Below are positions 8,044 through 16,714 of a stretch of 64,000 nucleotides of DNA, piece after piece. A program made the translations under genes and the position numbers. How positions within the stretch are numbered: position 1 is the stretch's first letter; every line of letters starts with the position of its first letter. Under the pieces are notes generated by a model, which ran no database searches, was not told the DNA's origin, and saw nothing but the letters and a program-made list of their open reading frames with translations. Origin of the DNA: Falsiruegeria mediterranea M17. Lineage in GTDB: Bacteria; Pseudomonadota; Alphaproteobacteria; Rhodobacterales; Rhodobacteraceae. The stretch covers positions 62,001 to 126,000 of the forward strand of contig NZ_ONZG01000012.1 in the NCBI RefSeq assembly GCF_900302455.1, in the 5' to 3' direction.

Positions 8044-11000
8044 TCACGCGTCGATTTCGATGATCCCATCGGGTTCCGCCGCGCGTGACTGACAGGTGAT
8101 GATCGCGGTTTCGCGCTGTTTGTTCGACAAGACAAAATCGCGGTGCTCCACCTCGCCCGAGATCAGCCCGCATTTGCACACGCCGCAAATCCCGTCCGAG
8201 CATTTGATGTCCACCGACAACCCATGTTCGACCATGACATCCGCCGCCGTCTTTTCTGCGGGCACATCCAGCACCCGACCAGATCGCGCAAGTTTCAGTT
8301 TGAAGGGATGGTTTTCATAGTCGGGCTGTTCTGGAACACTGAAATACTCCAGATGTCGCGCCTCTTCCGGAAAACCCTGCCGTTCCGCGGCCTGCATCAC
8401 GCCATCCATATAGCGATCGGGGCCACAGGTGTAGACATGCCAGCCGGGCTGATACCCAGACAGCACCTGATCCAGATCCGCGCGCGTTCCCTGATCGGAG
8501 AAGTGCAAAGACACCCGATCCGCCCAGGGCATGGTGGCCAAATCATCCAGATACCCTGCCCCGTCCTTGCGGCTGGCTGAATAATGCAACTCAAAATCTG
8601 CGCCCAAGGCATGCAGCCTGTGGGCAAAGGCAATCATGGGCGTGATGCCAATGCCACCGCCCATCAGAAAGGTCTTGCTGGCGGCCTCATCCAATTCGAA
8701 ATGGTTGATCGGCTTCGAGATGAAAACCTTGCGCCCTTCGGTAAAGATCCGATGCAACAACGACGAACCACCCCGCCCTTCATCTTCGCGCAGGACGCCG
8801 ATTTGATAGGTCCCCGTCTCGGCCGGGTTGCCGGACATAGAATACTGGCGCAGGAACTCAGGTGCCACGACGATGTCCAAATGCGCACCGGCTTTCCAAT
8901 CGGGCAGCGGCGATCCGTCCAGCGTCGAAAACTCATACTTGGTCACATCGGCGGTCATCTGATCAACCTTGCTGATCGACACCTGTATCACCGGTGCATC
9001 ACCGTCATTGGTATAGCGATGCACCATCGACCCGTCCCCGCGCGACAGCCGATCCTGATACTCCTTGGCTGAGATCATCGCCTCATAGGCCGCGATCCCC
9101 GCCTCTCGGTCCATTGGGAAGGGATACGGATACGGCGGCGGAGCCAGCGGCGCGGGATATACCGCAAGTGTCTGATCCTCATACTTCAGGTCCAGATCAA
9201 GTTGCAGGTCGCGGCGGTTCACCGGATGCTTGGCCTGGCGGTATCCACCGCTTTCGTCAAGCTCTACGTCCCACCACCATTTCTTGACCTCATTGAGACC
9301 GCCATTGCCGACCGCATCGTCCAGCTTGGCCAGAATCGGTGCCGAGGTTGGAATGTTTGTTGCCGCCCACCGGAACGGCGCCTGTGAAAACAGCCCTTCC
9401 AGGTTCCACGGGCAGGTCTTCATGCAGCGCCCGCACATCGCACCGCCTTGCTGGGTGATGCGATAAGTGGTGCATTTCTGGCTGTCGGATTTCCAGATCT
9501 CATAGCCGTTGAACATCAGCTTGGGACCTGCGGTGATCGCCCCAGACGGGCATTCCCGAGCGCATTTGTTGCACGAATTGCAAAAGTTCTGCAGGCCAAA
9601 GTCGATCGGTTTGTCATGCGCCATCGGCATATCGGTGGTCACCGCCCCGGATTTCAGGCGCGGACCCAAATAGGGGTTCAAAATGACCTCACCGATCCGG
9701 CTGACCTCTCCCAAACCAGCCAGCAACAAGAGTGGTGGCTGCAACACCTCGCCATCCATCACAGTATGCGCCTTGGCCTTGTAGCCCAGGTTGCGGATTT
9801 GTTGAGCGATCACTCCGCCCAACAGAGAGAACCGCAAGTAGGCGCGCATTGATTGGCTCACGGCGATCCAGTCGTCGCCGCTTGCGCCTTCCATCGTCTC
9901 AAACCCCTGGTCGATGATCATGCTCACCGCATTGTCATGCGTAGGCTCGATCGGCTGGCCTGCAGCGTCGTGGCTGTACCAGCTCCATGTCGGGCATCGG
10001 CTGGTGCCGACCGCATCGACACCTAGAAAATAGCTCGCCGCCTTGAGGTTGTCTGCATTGCGCTGTTCCTGCGTGGGGCGTGTGCCGTGCGGGTTGGCAT
10101 CGCCATCCTGCAACAGGACAAAGGCACCTAGGGCGCGGCGTTGGGCAAAGCTGGGCGCGGATTTACGAACGTAGTGACCCCCGCGCGCAGCTTCCTGATT
10201 GCCTTTGCCCATGTCGCCGAACAGCGATCGCGCGAACATGTCGGCGCGTTTGGGAACACGCGCGACGTTGGCCTCATCAATATAGGTCGTGGGCTTGTCC
10301 ACCCGCTTGAGCCGTTCGAACGGATGCCCTCCATCAACATAGTTTCGCCGCGCAAATGGGTCTCGGTTGAACGCGGATTTTGCAAACCCTTTACCCAGCC
10401 ACCAGGCTGGGCCTTGGGTCTTGAACCAGGGTTGCTGCGACATCGGCGCCAAGGGCTGGTCCGGGGCCAGTTCCATCTCGGTCGTGATCGCGGCCAAACC
10501 AAATCGAGTGCCCAGCCAGGGCGCCACCAAGGCCCCCTGCTCGGCGCTCACCAAACCGGCGGCAACCGCAAGCCGACCCAGATCGACCTCGCTTGTCGTC
10601 AGGGTGTGGGCCCGGGCATCATACCCCAGCAGTCGGATGTAGTTTGCAATCACAACCGCTGTTTCGGTTCCACGCAGACAGGCGCGATGATCCTGCGCAT
10701 CCAAAATCCAATCGCTGCCGGGCTCGTCCGGACGCGGGTCGCGGGTGTGCTCATACAGGAAAACGATCGCGTTTTTGTGCCCATCCACGGGCGTCACCGG
10801 CGCCTCGATGCTTTCCTTGAGATCGGCCATGATCATGTCGATGCCCGAGGCGAAAGTTTTGGTCTGGCGCGTCTTGAGCGCATGAGCCAATCGGTCCACG
10901 TCAGGGTTTCGGCGCGGAACCTCAAGGATCGCATCGGAGGTCAACCGCCCTACCCCAACCATGGAGGCGTCATTGTAATAGCCAAACGCTTTGAGGTGGT

Positions 11001-11259
11001 TCGACCTCTCTTGCGGGTCATCAGGAATGTCGGACTGCGCAGAGTTGACGAACCCATCCCGGATCGCGTCCATCATCGCTTGGAACTCTCCCATCGCATT
11101 GACGATGCTTTCGGGATGCTCGGGGCGATGAAAACTGAGCGTCGGCATCGCCGGGACGCCTGACAGGTTTGGCGCGGGCGTCAACCGAGACAGACGCTCA
11201 AGCGGATATGATCCCATATGAACCGGTCTGTTCCGGTCCGAAAAGAATCGAATCCCCAT
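8044..11259 (-). CDS. self-sufficient reductive dehalogenase-ferredoxin reductase-ferredoxin fusion
   Basis: The 1071-residue cytoplasmic protein joins a cobalamin-dependent reductive dehalogenase module to its own electron chain. Residues 1-555 are the substrate/corrinoid part. Two [4Fe-4S] motifs follow: Cys560, 563, 566, 570 and Cys596, 609, 612, 616. A phthalate-dioxygenase-reductase-like module has RQYS (804-807), GGGIGITPM (867-875) and YTCGPD (943-948). A plant-type [2Fe-2S] ferredoxin has Cys1020, 1025, 1028 and 1056. There is no Tat signal and no rdhB membrane anchor nearby, unlike respiratory RdhA. This architecture is that of catabolic enzymes such as BhbA of Comamonas and NpRdhA of Nitratireductor, which dehalogenate halogenated phenols using NAD(P)H. 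Tyr428 and Lys494 or Lys496 are candidate equivalents of NpRdhA Tyr426 and Lys488, placed by approximate position only. GGAGGG precedes ATG 11259 by 8 bases. The halogenated substrate is unknown. Confidence 0.88.
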   Translation of the reverse strand: MGIRFFSDRNRPVHMGSYPLERLSRLTPAPNLSGVPAMPTLSFHRPEHPESIVNAMGEFQAMMDAIRDGFVNSAQSDIPDDPQERSNHLKAFGYYNDASMVGVGRLTSDAILEVPRRNPDVDRLAHALKTRQTKTFASGIDMIMADLKESIEAPVTPVDGHKNAIVFLYEHTRDPRPDEPGSDWILDAQDHRACLRGTETAVVIANYIRLLGYDARAHTLTTSEVDLGRLAVAAGLVSAEQGALVAPWLGTRFGLAAITTEMELAPDQPLAPMSQQPWFKTQGPAWWLGKGFAKSAFNRDPFARRNYVDGGHPFERLKRVDKPTTYIDEANVARVPKRADMFARSLFGDMGKGNQEAARGGHYVRKSAPSFAQRRALGAFVLLQDGDANPHGTRPTQEQRNADNLKAASYFLGVDAVGTSRCPTWSWYSHDAAGQPIEPTHDNAVSMIIDQGFETMEGASGDDWIAVSQSMRAYLRFSLLGGVIAQQIRNLGYKAKAHTVMDGEVLQPPLLLLAGLGEVSRIGEVILNPYLGPRLKSGAVTTDMPMAHDKPIDFGLQNFCNSCNKCARECPSGAITAGPKLMFNGYEIWKSDSQKCTTYRITQQGGAMCGRCMKTCPWNLEGLFSQAPFRWAATNIPTSAPILAKLDDAVGNGGLNEVKKWWWDVELDESGGYRQAKHPVNRRDLQLDLDLKYEDQTLAVYPAPLAPPPYPYPFPMDREAGIAAYEAMISAKEYQDRLSRGDGSMVHRYTNDGDAPVIQVSISKVDQMTADVTKYEFSTLDGSPLPDWKAGAHLDIVVAPEFLRQYSMSGNPAETGTYQIGVLREDEGRGGSSLLHRIFTEGRKVFISKPINHFELDEAASKTFLMGGGIGITPMIAFAHRLHALGADFELHYSASRKDGAGYLDDLATMPWADRVSLHFSDQGTRADLDQVLSGYQPGWHVYTCGPDRYMDGVMQAAERQGFPEEARHLEYFSVPEQPDYENHPFKLKLARSGRVLDVPAEKTAADVMVEHGLSVDIKCSDGICGVCKCGLISGEVEHRDFVLSNKQRETAIITCQSRAAEPDGIIEIDA

Positions 11260-11404
11260 GCGTCATACCCTCCTCGCTTGATGACAAAAGCCTCTGGCTT
11301 CGGGCCGAACAAGCCGCAGTTTTGTTGCCATGTCAACTCCAGTGACTTGAATAGGCCACAACACACCAGGAATACGGTTCAAAATCGCAAGCCAAATCAC
11401 CGTA

Positions 11405-11432
11405 TTCGAAAAATTTCGAAAGTAATTCGAAA
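11405..11432. promoter_or_regulatory. three phased TTCGAAA motifs, candidate DeoR/GlpR operator
   Basis: TTCGAAA occurs at 11405-11411, 11415-11421 and 11426-11432, that is, at 10- and 11-bp steps on one face of the helix. It lies in the 241-bp divergent gap between the reductive dehalogenase fusion and the DeoR-family gene. DeoR/GlpR proteins often bind repeated TTCG or TCGAA half-sites, so autoregulation is likely. Whether the dehalogenase gene is also controlled is open. Confidence 0.55.
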
Positions 11433-11500
11433 ACCCGGTAATGACATTCAGTCAACGGACGCATAAATAGCGGTCAGTGACACATCAAAGGCTGCCGACC

Positions 11501-12277
11501 ATGGATGCCGAAGAGCGCCAAAGCGAAATCCTGAACCTTCTGCGCGAGCACGAACGCGTCACAGTCGACGATCTGTCGACGCGATTTGGAGTATCGAACC
11601 AAACCATCCGCACCGACCTGCGAGACCTGAGCAATCGCGGCCTGGCCACGCGCACCCATGGTGGCGCGGTGCGGGTCGATCAGGTGTCGAACCGGGAATA
11701 TGCGGAACGACGCAAGCTGAAGGGCCAAGAAAAAGAGGCAATGGGAGGGCTGACCGCGTCCCTGATCCCTGACAGCTGCTCGGTCAGCCTGAACATCGGT
11801 ACGTCGACCGAACAAGTGGCCAAGGCGCTCAGCCACCACAAGGACCTGACGGTTCTGTCCAACAACATAAACATCATCAACATCCTGATCGGAACGCAGT
11901 CCAAAGAGTTGATCCTGGTGGGCGGCGCAGTGCGCCAAAGTGACGGAGCAATTGTCGGCGAAGACGCTGTCGAGTTCATCGAGCGCTACAAGGTTGATTA
12001 CGCGGTCATAGGGGCCTCTGCTTTGGACGCGGATGGCTCGGTTTTGGATTATGATGCGCGTGAGGTGTCGGTCGCCCGCGCCATCCTGCGCAATTCGCGC
12101 ATCAAGATCCTGGTATGTGACAGTTCGAAATTCGAACGCTCTGCCCCGATCCGCATCTGCGCACTGCAGGACCTGGACTATGTCGTGACCGATCAGGTCC
12201 CCCCGATCGAATTCATTGAAGCCGCCCGCGCCGGGCAAACCGAAATTTTGGTATTGGACGAATTAAATGCAAGCTGA
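11501..12277 (+). CDS. glpR: DeoR-family regulator, probable glycerol-3-phosphate repressor GlpR
   Basis: A 258-residue DeoR protein. The N-terminal helix-turn-helix (ERQSEILNLLREHERVTVDDLSTRFGVSNQTIRTDLRDL) is followed by the family GLATRTHGGAV and a sugar-phosphate sensor domain (LNIGTSTEQVAKAL, LVGGAVR, GASALDADG, DSSKF). The ORF extends to GTG 11477, but ATG 11501 has AAAGG nine bases upstream and gives the usual length. Its end overlaps glpD by 11 bases, so it probably represses glpD and itself in response to glycerol-3-phosphate or a similar effector. Phased TTCGAAA motifs upstream are the likely operator. Confidence 0.82.
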   Translation: MDAEERQSEILNLLREHERVTVDDLSTRFGVSNQTIRTDLRDLSNRGLATRTHGGAVRVDQVSNREYAERRKLKGQEKEAMGGLTASLIPDSCSVSLNIGTSTEQVAKALSHHKDLTVLSNNINIINILIGTQSKELILVGGAVRQSDGAIVGEDAVEFIERYKVDYAVIGASALDADGSVLDYDAREVSVARAILRNSRIKILVCDSSKFERSAPIRICALQDLDYVVTDQVPPIEFIEAARAGQTEILVLDELNAS

Positions 12278-13877
12278 CGCCTTGACCCAAACGGGCAACG
12301 ACCCGCTGGACATCTTTATCATCGGTGGCGGCATCAACGGCTGTGGTATTGCACGTGACGCTGCTGGTCGCGGGTTTTCGGTTGCCCTGGCCGAGATGAA
12401 CGATCTGGCCTCGGCGACCTCATCCGCCTCGACCAAGCTGTTTCATGGTGGTCTGCGGTATTTGGAATTTCTGGAATTCCGACTTGTACGCGAAGCCCTG
12501 ATTGAGCGTGAGGTTCTGCTCAAGGCGATGCCGCACATCAGCTGGCCCATGCGTTTTGTCCTGCCCTATCACCCGGACATGCGGTTCGAAAGTGATACGC
12601 CGGTGTCGCGCATGTTGGGTACCGTGATGCCCTGGATGAAAGGTCGCCGTCCCAGTTGGTTGGTGCGGCTTGGACTGTTTATGTATGACACAATGGGCGG
12701 GCGCGAGATCCTGCCTGCAACGCGTACGCTGGATCTGGAAACGGACCCTGCGGGACGACCCTTGCAGGACAAGTTTCGCAAAGCCTTTGAATACTCTGAT
12801 TGTTGGATTCAGGACGCGCGACTGGTGATTCTGAACGCGCGTGATGCGCAGGCCCGAGGCGCGCAGATCATGACCCGTACCAAGGTTGTGAGTGCTGAAC
12901 GCGGCGGGGGTCTGTGGACCATAACGACCGAGGACACCGCATCCGGTCAACGCCAATCGGTGCAGGCCAAGATGCTGATCAACGCAGGTGGGCCCTGGGT
13001 CGGCGACATCATCCAGAACACACTGCGCAGCAATTCATCCGACGGTGTGCGCCTGGTGCGCGGCAGCCATATCGTAACCCGCAAACTGTTTGACCACGAC
13101 AAGGCGTACTTCTTTCAAGGCACCGATGGGCGGATCATCTTTGCCATCCCCTACGAAGGTGACTTTACACTAATCGGCACAACGGACGCAGATCACACCG
13201 ACGCCGACACCAAACCCGAATGCACAGAGGCCGAGCGTGATTATCTGCTCAACTTTGCGTCGCAGTACTTCGCCACGCCTTTGACCACCGACGATGTGGT
13301 TTGGACGTACTCCGGTGTTCGGCCATTGTTCGACGACGGGGCCAAATCCGCCACCGCCGCGACCCGTGAATATGTGCTGAAGCTGGAGCATTCGGAAGGC
13401 GCGGCGCTGCTGAACGTGTTTGGTGGCAAGATCACCACCTATCGCAAGCTGGCCGAAGCGGCGTTGGAAAAGGTGGCTGAGGTCTTTCCCGGCACCAAAC
13501 CCGATTGGACCGCAGGCGTCCCCTTGCCCGGCGGGGATTTCCCGGTTGATGGGTTAGAGAGCCTGATCGCCTCGACCCGCGCGCAATATCCGTTTCTGGA
13601 TCAGGATTGGGCGACGCGATTGGTACGCGCCTATGGAACCGAAGTGGCCGACGTTTTGGGCAATGCGGCCACGATCGACGCCTTGGGAACCGATTTCGGC
13701 GCGACCATCACAGAACCCGAACTGGACTGGTGTATCCGCAAAGAATGGGTGCGCAGCGGGGATGACTTTCTGTGGCGCCGGTCCAAGCTGGGGCTGCGTT
13801 TGACCGCGGATCAGGCCAGCGCAGTTGATGCTTACATCACAGCCGCCCTGCAATCGGGATCAGCGAAAGCCAGCTGA
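12267..13877 (+). CDS. glpD: aerobic glycerol-3-phosphate dehydrogenase
   Basis: The 536-residue FAD enzyme oxidises sn-glycerol 3-phosphate to dihydroxyacetone phosphate at the inner membrane and passes electrons to quinone. The FAD motif is [21 protein letters not shown] (near 17-37), followed by the GlpD hallmarks [26 protein letters not shown] and GPWVGDI. A C-terminal DAO_C-like domain includes [12 protein letters not shown]. The length is usual for GlpD. It starts inside the end of the DeoR/GlpR gene (11-bp overlap), so the two are co-transcribed. No glycerol transporter or kinase gene is adjacent within the window. Confidence 0.92.
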   Translation: MQADALTQTGNDPLDIFIIGGGINGCGIARDAAGRGFSVALAEMNDLASATSSASTKLFHGGLRYLEFLEFRLVREALIEREVLLKAMPHISWPMRFVLPYHPDMRFESDTPVSRMLGTVMPWMKGRRPSWLVRLGLFMYDTMGGREILPATRTLDLETDPAGRPLQDKFRKAFEYSDCWIQDARLVILNARDAQARGAQIMTRTKVVSAERGGGLWTITTEDTASGQRQSVQAKMLINAGGPWVGDIIQNTLRSNSSDGVRLVRGSHIVTRKLFDHDKAYFFQGTDGRIIFAIPYEGDFTLIGTTDADHTDADTKPECTEAERDYLLNFASQYFATPLTTDDVVWTYSGVRPLFDDGAKSATAATREYVLKLEHSEGAALLNVFGGKITTYRKLAEAALEKVAEVFPGTKPDWTAGVPLPGGDFPVDGLESLIASTRAQYPFLDQDWATRLVRAYGTEVADVLGNAATIDALGTDFGATITEPELDWCIRKEWVRSGDDFLWRRSKLGLRLTADQASAVDAYITAALQSGSAKAS

Positions 13878-13951
13878 GGTTTCATTCCCCCTTGGCGCGC
13901 CCAAGTCGTCTGAGTAAGAAGGATGTCCGACCAAACCCGAGGGAGGCCGCA

Positions 13952-16285
13952 TTGGACACCGGACACCGCATCGCCCAGACTATCGCAACCGAAATCAGTG
14001 CCCGCCCCGAACAGGTGCGCTCCGCTGTTGCCCTGCTGGACGAAGGCTCAACCGTGCCGTTCATCGCACGCTACCGCAAAGAGGCGACCGGGGGTCTGGA
14101 CGACACGCAACTGCGACAGCTGTCCGATCGGCTGACCTATCTGCGCGAGCTGGATGCGCGACGGGACACCATCTTGGCCTCGATCAAGGATCAGGGCAAA
14201 CTGACCGACGATCTGACAAAATCGATCACCCTGGCCGGTACCAAAGCCGAGCTGGAAGACATCTATCTGCCCTACAAACCCAAGCGCCGCACCAAAGCGA
14301 TGATCGCGCGCGAAAACGGGTTGGAACCGCTGGCCGAGGCAATCCTTGCGGATCGCAGCCAAGTGCCCGAGACTGTTGCAGAAGGTTATGTGTCCGAGGC
14401 TGTTCCAACGGTGCGGGACGCCCTGAACGGTGCGCGCGACATCATCGCCGAAGAGTTGACCGAAAACGCGGGCCTTCTGCGAGAGTTGCGCAAGTTCATG
14501 CAGGCCGACGCATTCCTGACCTCCAGGCTCATCGACGGGCAAGAGGCCAACGGGGCCAAGTTTTCAGATTATTTCGATCACCGTGAACGATGGGCCGATG
14601 TGCCATCCCACCGGGCTCTGGCGATGTTGCGCGCCTCAAAAGAAGGGGTCGTGACACTGGACGTCGCCCCCGACCCCGAAACCGGAGCTGAGCGCGCCGA
14701 GGGGATCGTCGCCGCGCAGTTGCAGACCCGCAGCGACGCACCTGGTGACAAATGGCTGCGAAAGGTGGCCGGTTGGACCTGGCGGGTGAAACTGTCGCTG
14801 TCGATGATGGTCGAGTTGATGGCCGATCTGCGCAGCCGCGCACAAGAGGATGCGATCACTGTCTTTGCACGCAACCTCAAGGACCTGCTTTTCGCCGCGC
14901 CGGCCGGCGCGCGACCCACGTTGGGGTTGGATCCGGGCATTCGGACGGGAGTGAAAGCCGCCGTTGTGGATGCGACTGGCAAACTGGTGGCGACGGATAC
15001 GCTCTATCCCTTCCAGCCGAAGAACGATCTGCGCGGGGCCGAGGCCGCGATCCTGAAACTGATTTCAACACATGGCATCGAGTTGATCGCAATCGGAAAT
15101 GGCACCGCAAGCCGGGAAACGGAACGGTTGGTGGCAGACACGCTGAACCTGTTGCCCAAGGGGATCAAAGCCCCAACCAAGGTTGTGGTTTCCGAGGCAG
15201 GCGCTTCGGTTTATTCCGCATCGGAACTGGCTGCACGTGAGTTTCCGGATCTGGATGTGTCGCTGCGTGGTGCTGTTTCGATTGCACGCCGCCTGCAGGA
15301 CCCGTTGGCGGAGTTGGTCAAAATCGAACCCAAGTCCATCGGCGTTGGCCAGTACCAGCACGATGTGGACCAGTACCGTCTGAGCAAATCGTTGGAAGCG
15401 GTGATCGAGGATGTGGTGAACGCCGTTGGTGTGGACCTGAACATGGCCTCTGCCCCGCTGCTGGCGCATGTGTCCGGCTTGGGTCCGGGACTGGCCGAAG
15501 CGATTGTGGCGCATCGGGATTTGAATGGCGCCTTCGGGTCCCGCAAGGATCTGTTGAAGGTGGCCCGCCTGGGTCCGCGCGCATTTGAGCAATGTGCTGG
15601 CTTCTTGCGTATTCGGGACGGGGCAGAACCGCTTGATGCCTCTTCAGTTCACCCAGAAGCCTATGGAATCGCTCGGAAAATCGTGCAGGCCTGCGAGCGT
15701 GACATTCGCCAGATCATGGGCAGTGACGGGGCGTTGAAATCCCTGCGCGCCGAACAGTTTGTCGATGATAGTTTTGGCCTTCCAACCGTGCGCGACATCT
15801 TTGAAGAGCTTGAAAAACCAGGCCGTGACCCCCGCCCCAGCTTTGTTACAGCTTCTTTTGTGGATGGGATTGAGGACATCAAGGACCTCAAACCCGGCAT
15901 GTCATTGGAAGGAACGGTGACCAATGTTGCCGCCTTTGGCGCCTTTGTCGACATCGGGGTGCATCAGGATGGTTTGGTGCATGTCAGCCAACTGGCCGAC
16001 CGTTTCGTCAAGGACCCGCATGAGGTGGTCAAAACCGGTCAGGTCGTCAAAGTGCGTGTCACCGAAGTGGATGTTGCCCGCAAACGCATCGGCTTAAGCA
16101 TGCGCAAGGATGGCGGCGCGTCATCCCGTGACGACCGAGGCAAGCATGGATCCGCACCGCGCGGCAAACCTCAGGCCAAGGGGCCACGGACGCAGAACGT
16201 CAACCATTCGTCGAAGCCCAAATCGAAAGGAACTGACACCGGCGCATTGGGTGCCGCCTTGATGGATGCATTCAAGAAACGTTGA
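13952..16285 (+). CDS. tex: Tex-family transcription accessory / RNA-binding protein
   Basis: This is a 777-residue Tex homologue. It has an N-terminal helical region ([32 protein letters not shown]), a YqgF/RNase H-like domain ([22 protein letters not shown]), helix-hairpin-helix segments ([17 protein letters not shown] and [11 protein letters not shown]) and a C-terminal S1 domain ([21 protein letters not shown]). A basic low-complexity tail follows. Tex binds nucleic acids and influences transcription and virulence genes in several bacteria. The frame is open to a TTG at 13892, but TTG 13952 has GAGGGAGG five bases upstream and gives the normal family N-terminus. It lies 74 bp after glpD and may read from the same promoter. 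Confidence 0.92.
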   Translation: MDTGHRIAQTIATEISARPEQVRSAVALLDEGSTVPFIARYRKEATGGLDDTQLRQLSDRLTYLRELDARRDTILASIKDQGKLTDDLTKSITLAGTKAELEDIYLPYKPKRRTKAMIARENGLEPLAEAILADRSQVPETVAEGYVSEAVPTVRDALNGARDIIAEELTENAGLLRELRKFMQADAFLTSRLIDGQEANGAKFSDYFDHRERWADVPSHRALAMLRASKEGVVTLDVAPDPETGAERAEGIVAAQLQTRSDAPGDKWLRKVAGWTWRVKLSLSMMVELMADLRSRAQEDAITVFARNLKDLLFAAPAGARPTLGLDPGIRTGVKAAVVDATGKLVATDTLYPFQPKNDLRGAEAAILKLISTHGIELIAIGNGTASRETERLVADTLNLLPKGIKAPTKVVVSEAGASVYSASELAAREFPDLDVSLRGAVSIARRLQDPLAELVKIEPKSIGVGQYQHDVDQYRLSKSLEAVIEDVVNAVGVDLNMASAPLLAHVSGLGPGLAEAIVAHRDLNGAFGSRKDLLKVARLGPRAFEQCAGFLRIRDGAEPLDASSVHPEAYGIARKIVQACERDIRQIMGSDGALKSLRAEQFVDDSFGLPTVRDIFEELEKPGRDPRPSFVTASFVDGIEDIKDLKPGMSLEGTVTNVAAFGAFVDIGVHQDGLVHVSQLADRFVKDPHEVVKTGQVVKVRVTEVDVARKRIGLSMRKDGGASSRDDRGKHGSAPRGKPQAKGPRTQNVNHSSKPKSKGTDTGALGAALMDAFKKR

Positions 16286-16389
16286 CGTTTGCGGGACATC
16301 CAAATGGCGTCGTGTTACTGAATCCTATCTGAAAGCCGTCAAGCTTTACTGACATACCCGGCTTTGCCATAGCACCGCCGGATATATGT

Positions 16390-16413
16390 ACTGCACCGCT
16401 TACGCGGTGCAGT
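16390..16413 (+). terminator. GC-rich hairpin downstream of tex
   Basis: Perfect 10-bp arms ACTGCACCGC and GCGGTGCAGT flank a TTAC loop about 105 bases after the tex stop. CCGTTGTTT follows, so it may act as a terminator with a poor U-tract. Confidence 0.5.
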
Positions 16414-16613
16414 CCGTTGTTTCGTGAAAAAAACGTCAAAATCTCTTTCGGGTCTAACATCAAGTTGACGTTGTTGGCCCAAATACGAACGGTTGGCCAA
16501 CCTGCGAAATCGTCACATCAGCAGAAATCAGCGCCTTTAGGCGTTTGTGAAAACAGGTACGCGTTGAGTGGCCGTTGTGCCTGTTCAAGTCCCGGGTCCC
16601 CAACTCGGGCAAA

Positions 16614-16650
16614 AGCGAGGGCCTGACCAGATTCCCGTCAGGTCCTCGCT
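16614..16650 (+). terminator. strong Rho-independent terminator without an obvious gene upstream
   Basis: Arms AGCGAGGGCCTGAC (16614-16627) and GTCAGGTCCTCGCT (16637-16650) pair over 14 bases with one G-U pair, a 9-nt loop and then CATTTCTTT. It is oriented for plus-strand transcription. The stretch 16414-16613 before it holds no coding frame I can support, so it may end a small RNA or read-through from tex. The rest of 16286-16714 has only the hairpin at 16390. Confidence 0.65.
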
Positions 16651-16714
16651 CATTTCTTTGGTCTCCAATCTGGAAATCGTCACTTTGTGCGACAGGAATT
16701 GAACCACAAAAGCA

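Noticed and set aside
10141-11163. 340-residue plus-strand frame opposite the reductive dehalogenase
   Set aside because: It is a shadow of the minus-strand gene, whose motifs are clear. The translated product shows no family features.
16570-16610. tRNA-like 3' end (TGTTCAAGTCCCGGGTCCCCA) that could be a tRNA gene or attachment-site remnant
   Set aside because: The T-arm does not pair (only two of five pairs form), and no acceptor, D or anticodon arm can be folded upstream. The GTTCAAGTCC resemblance appears accidental.
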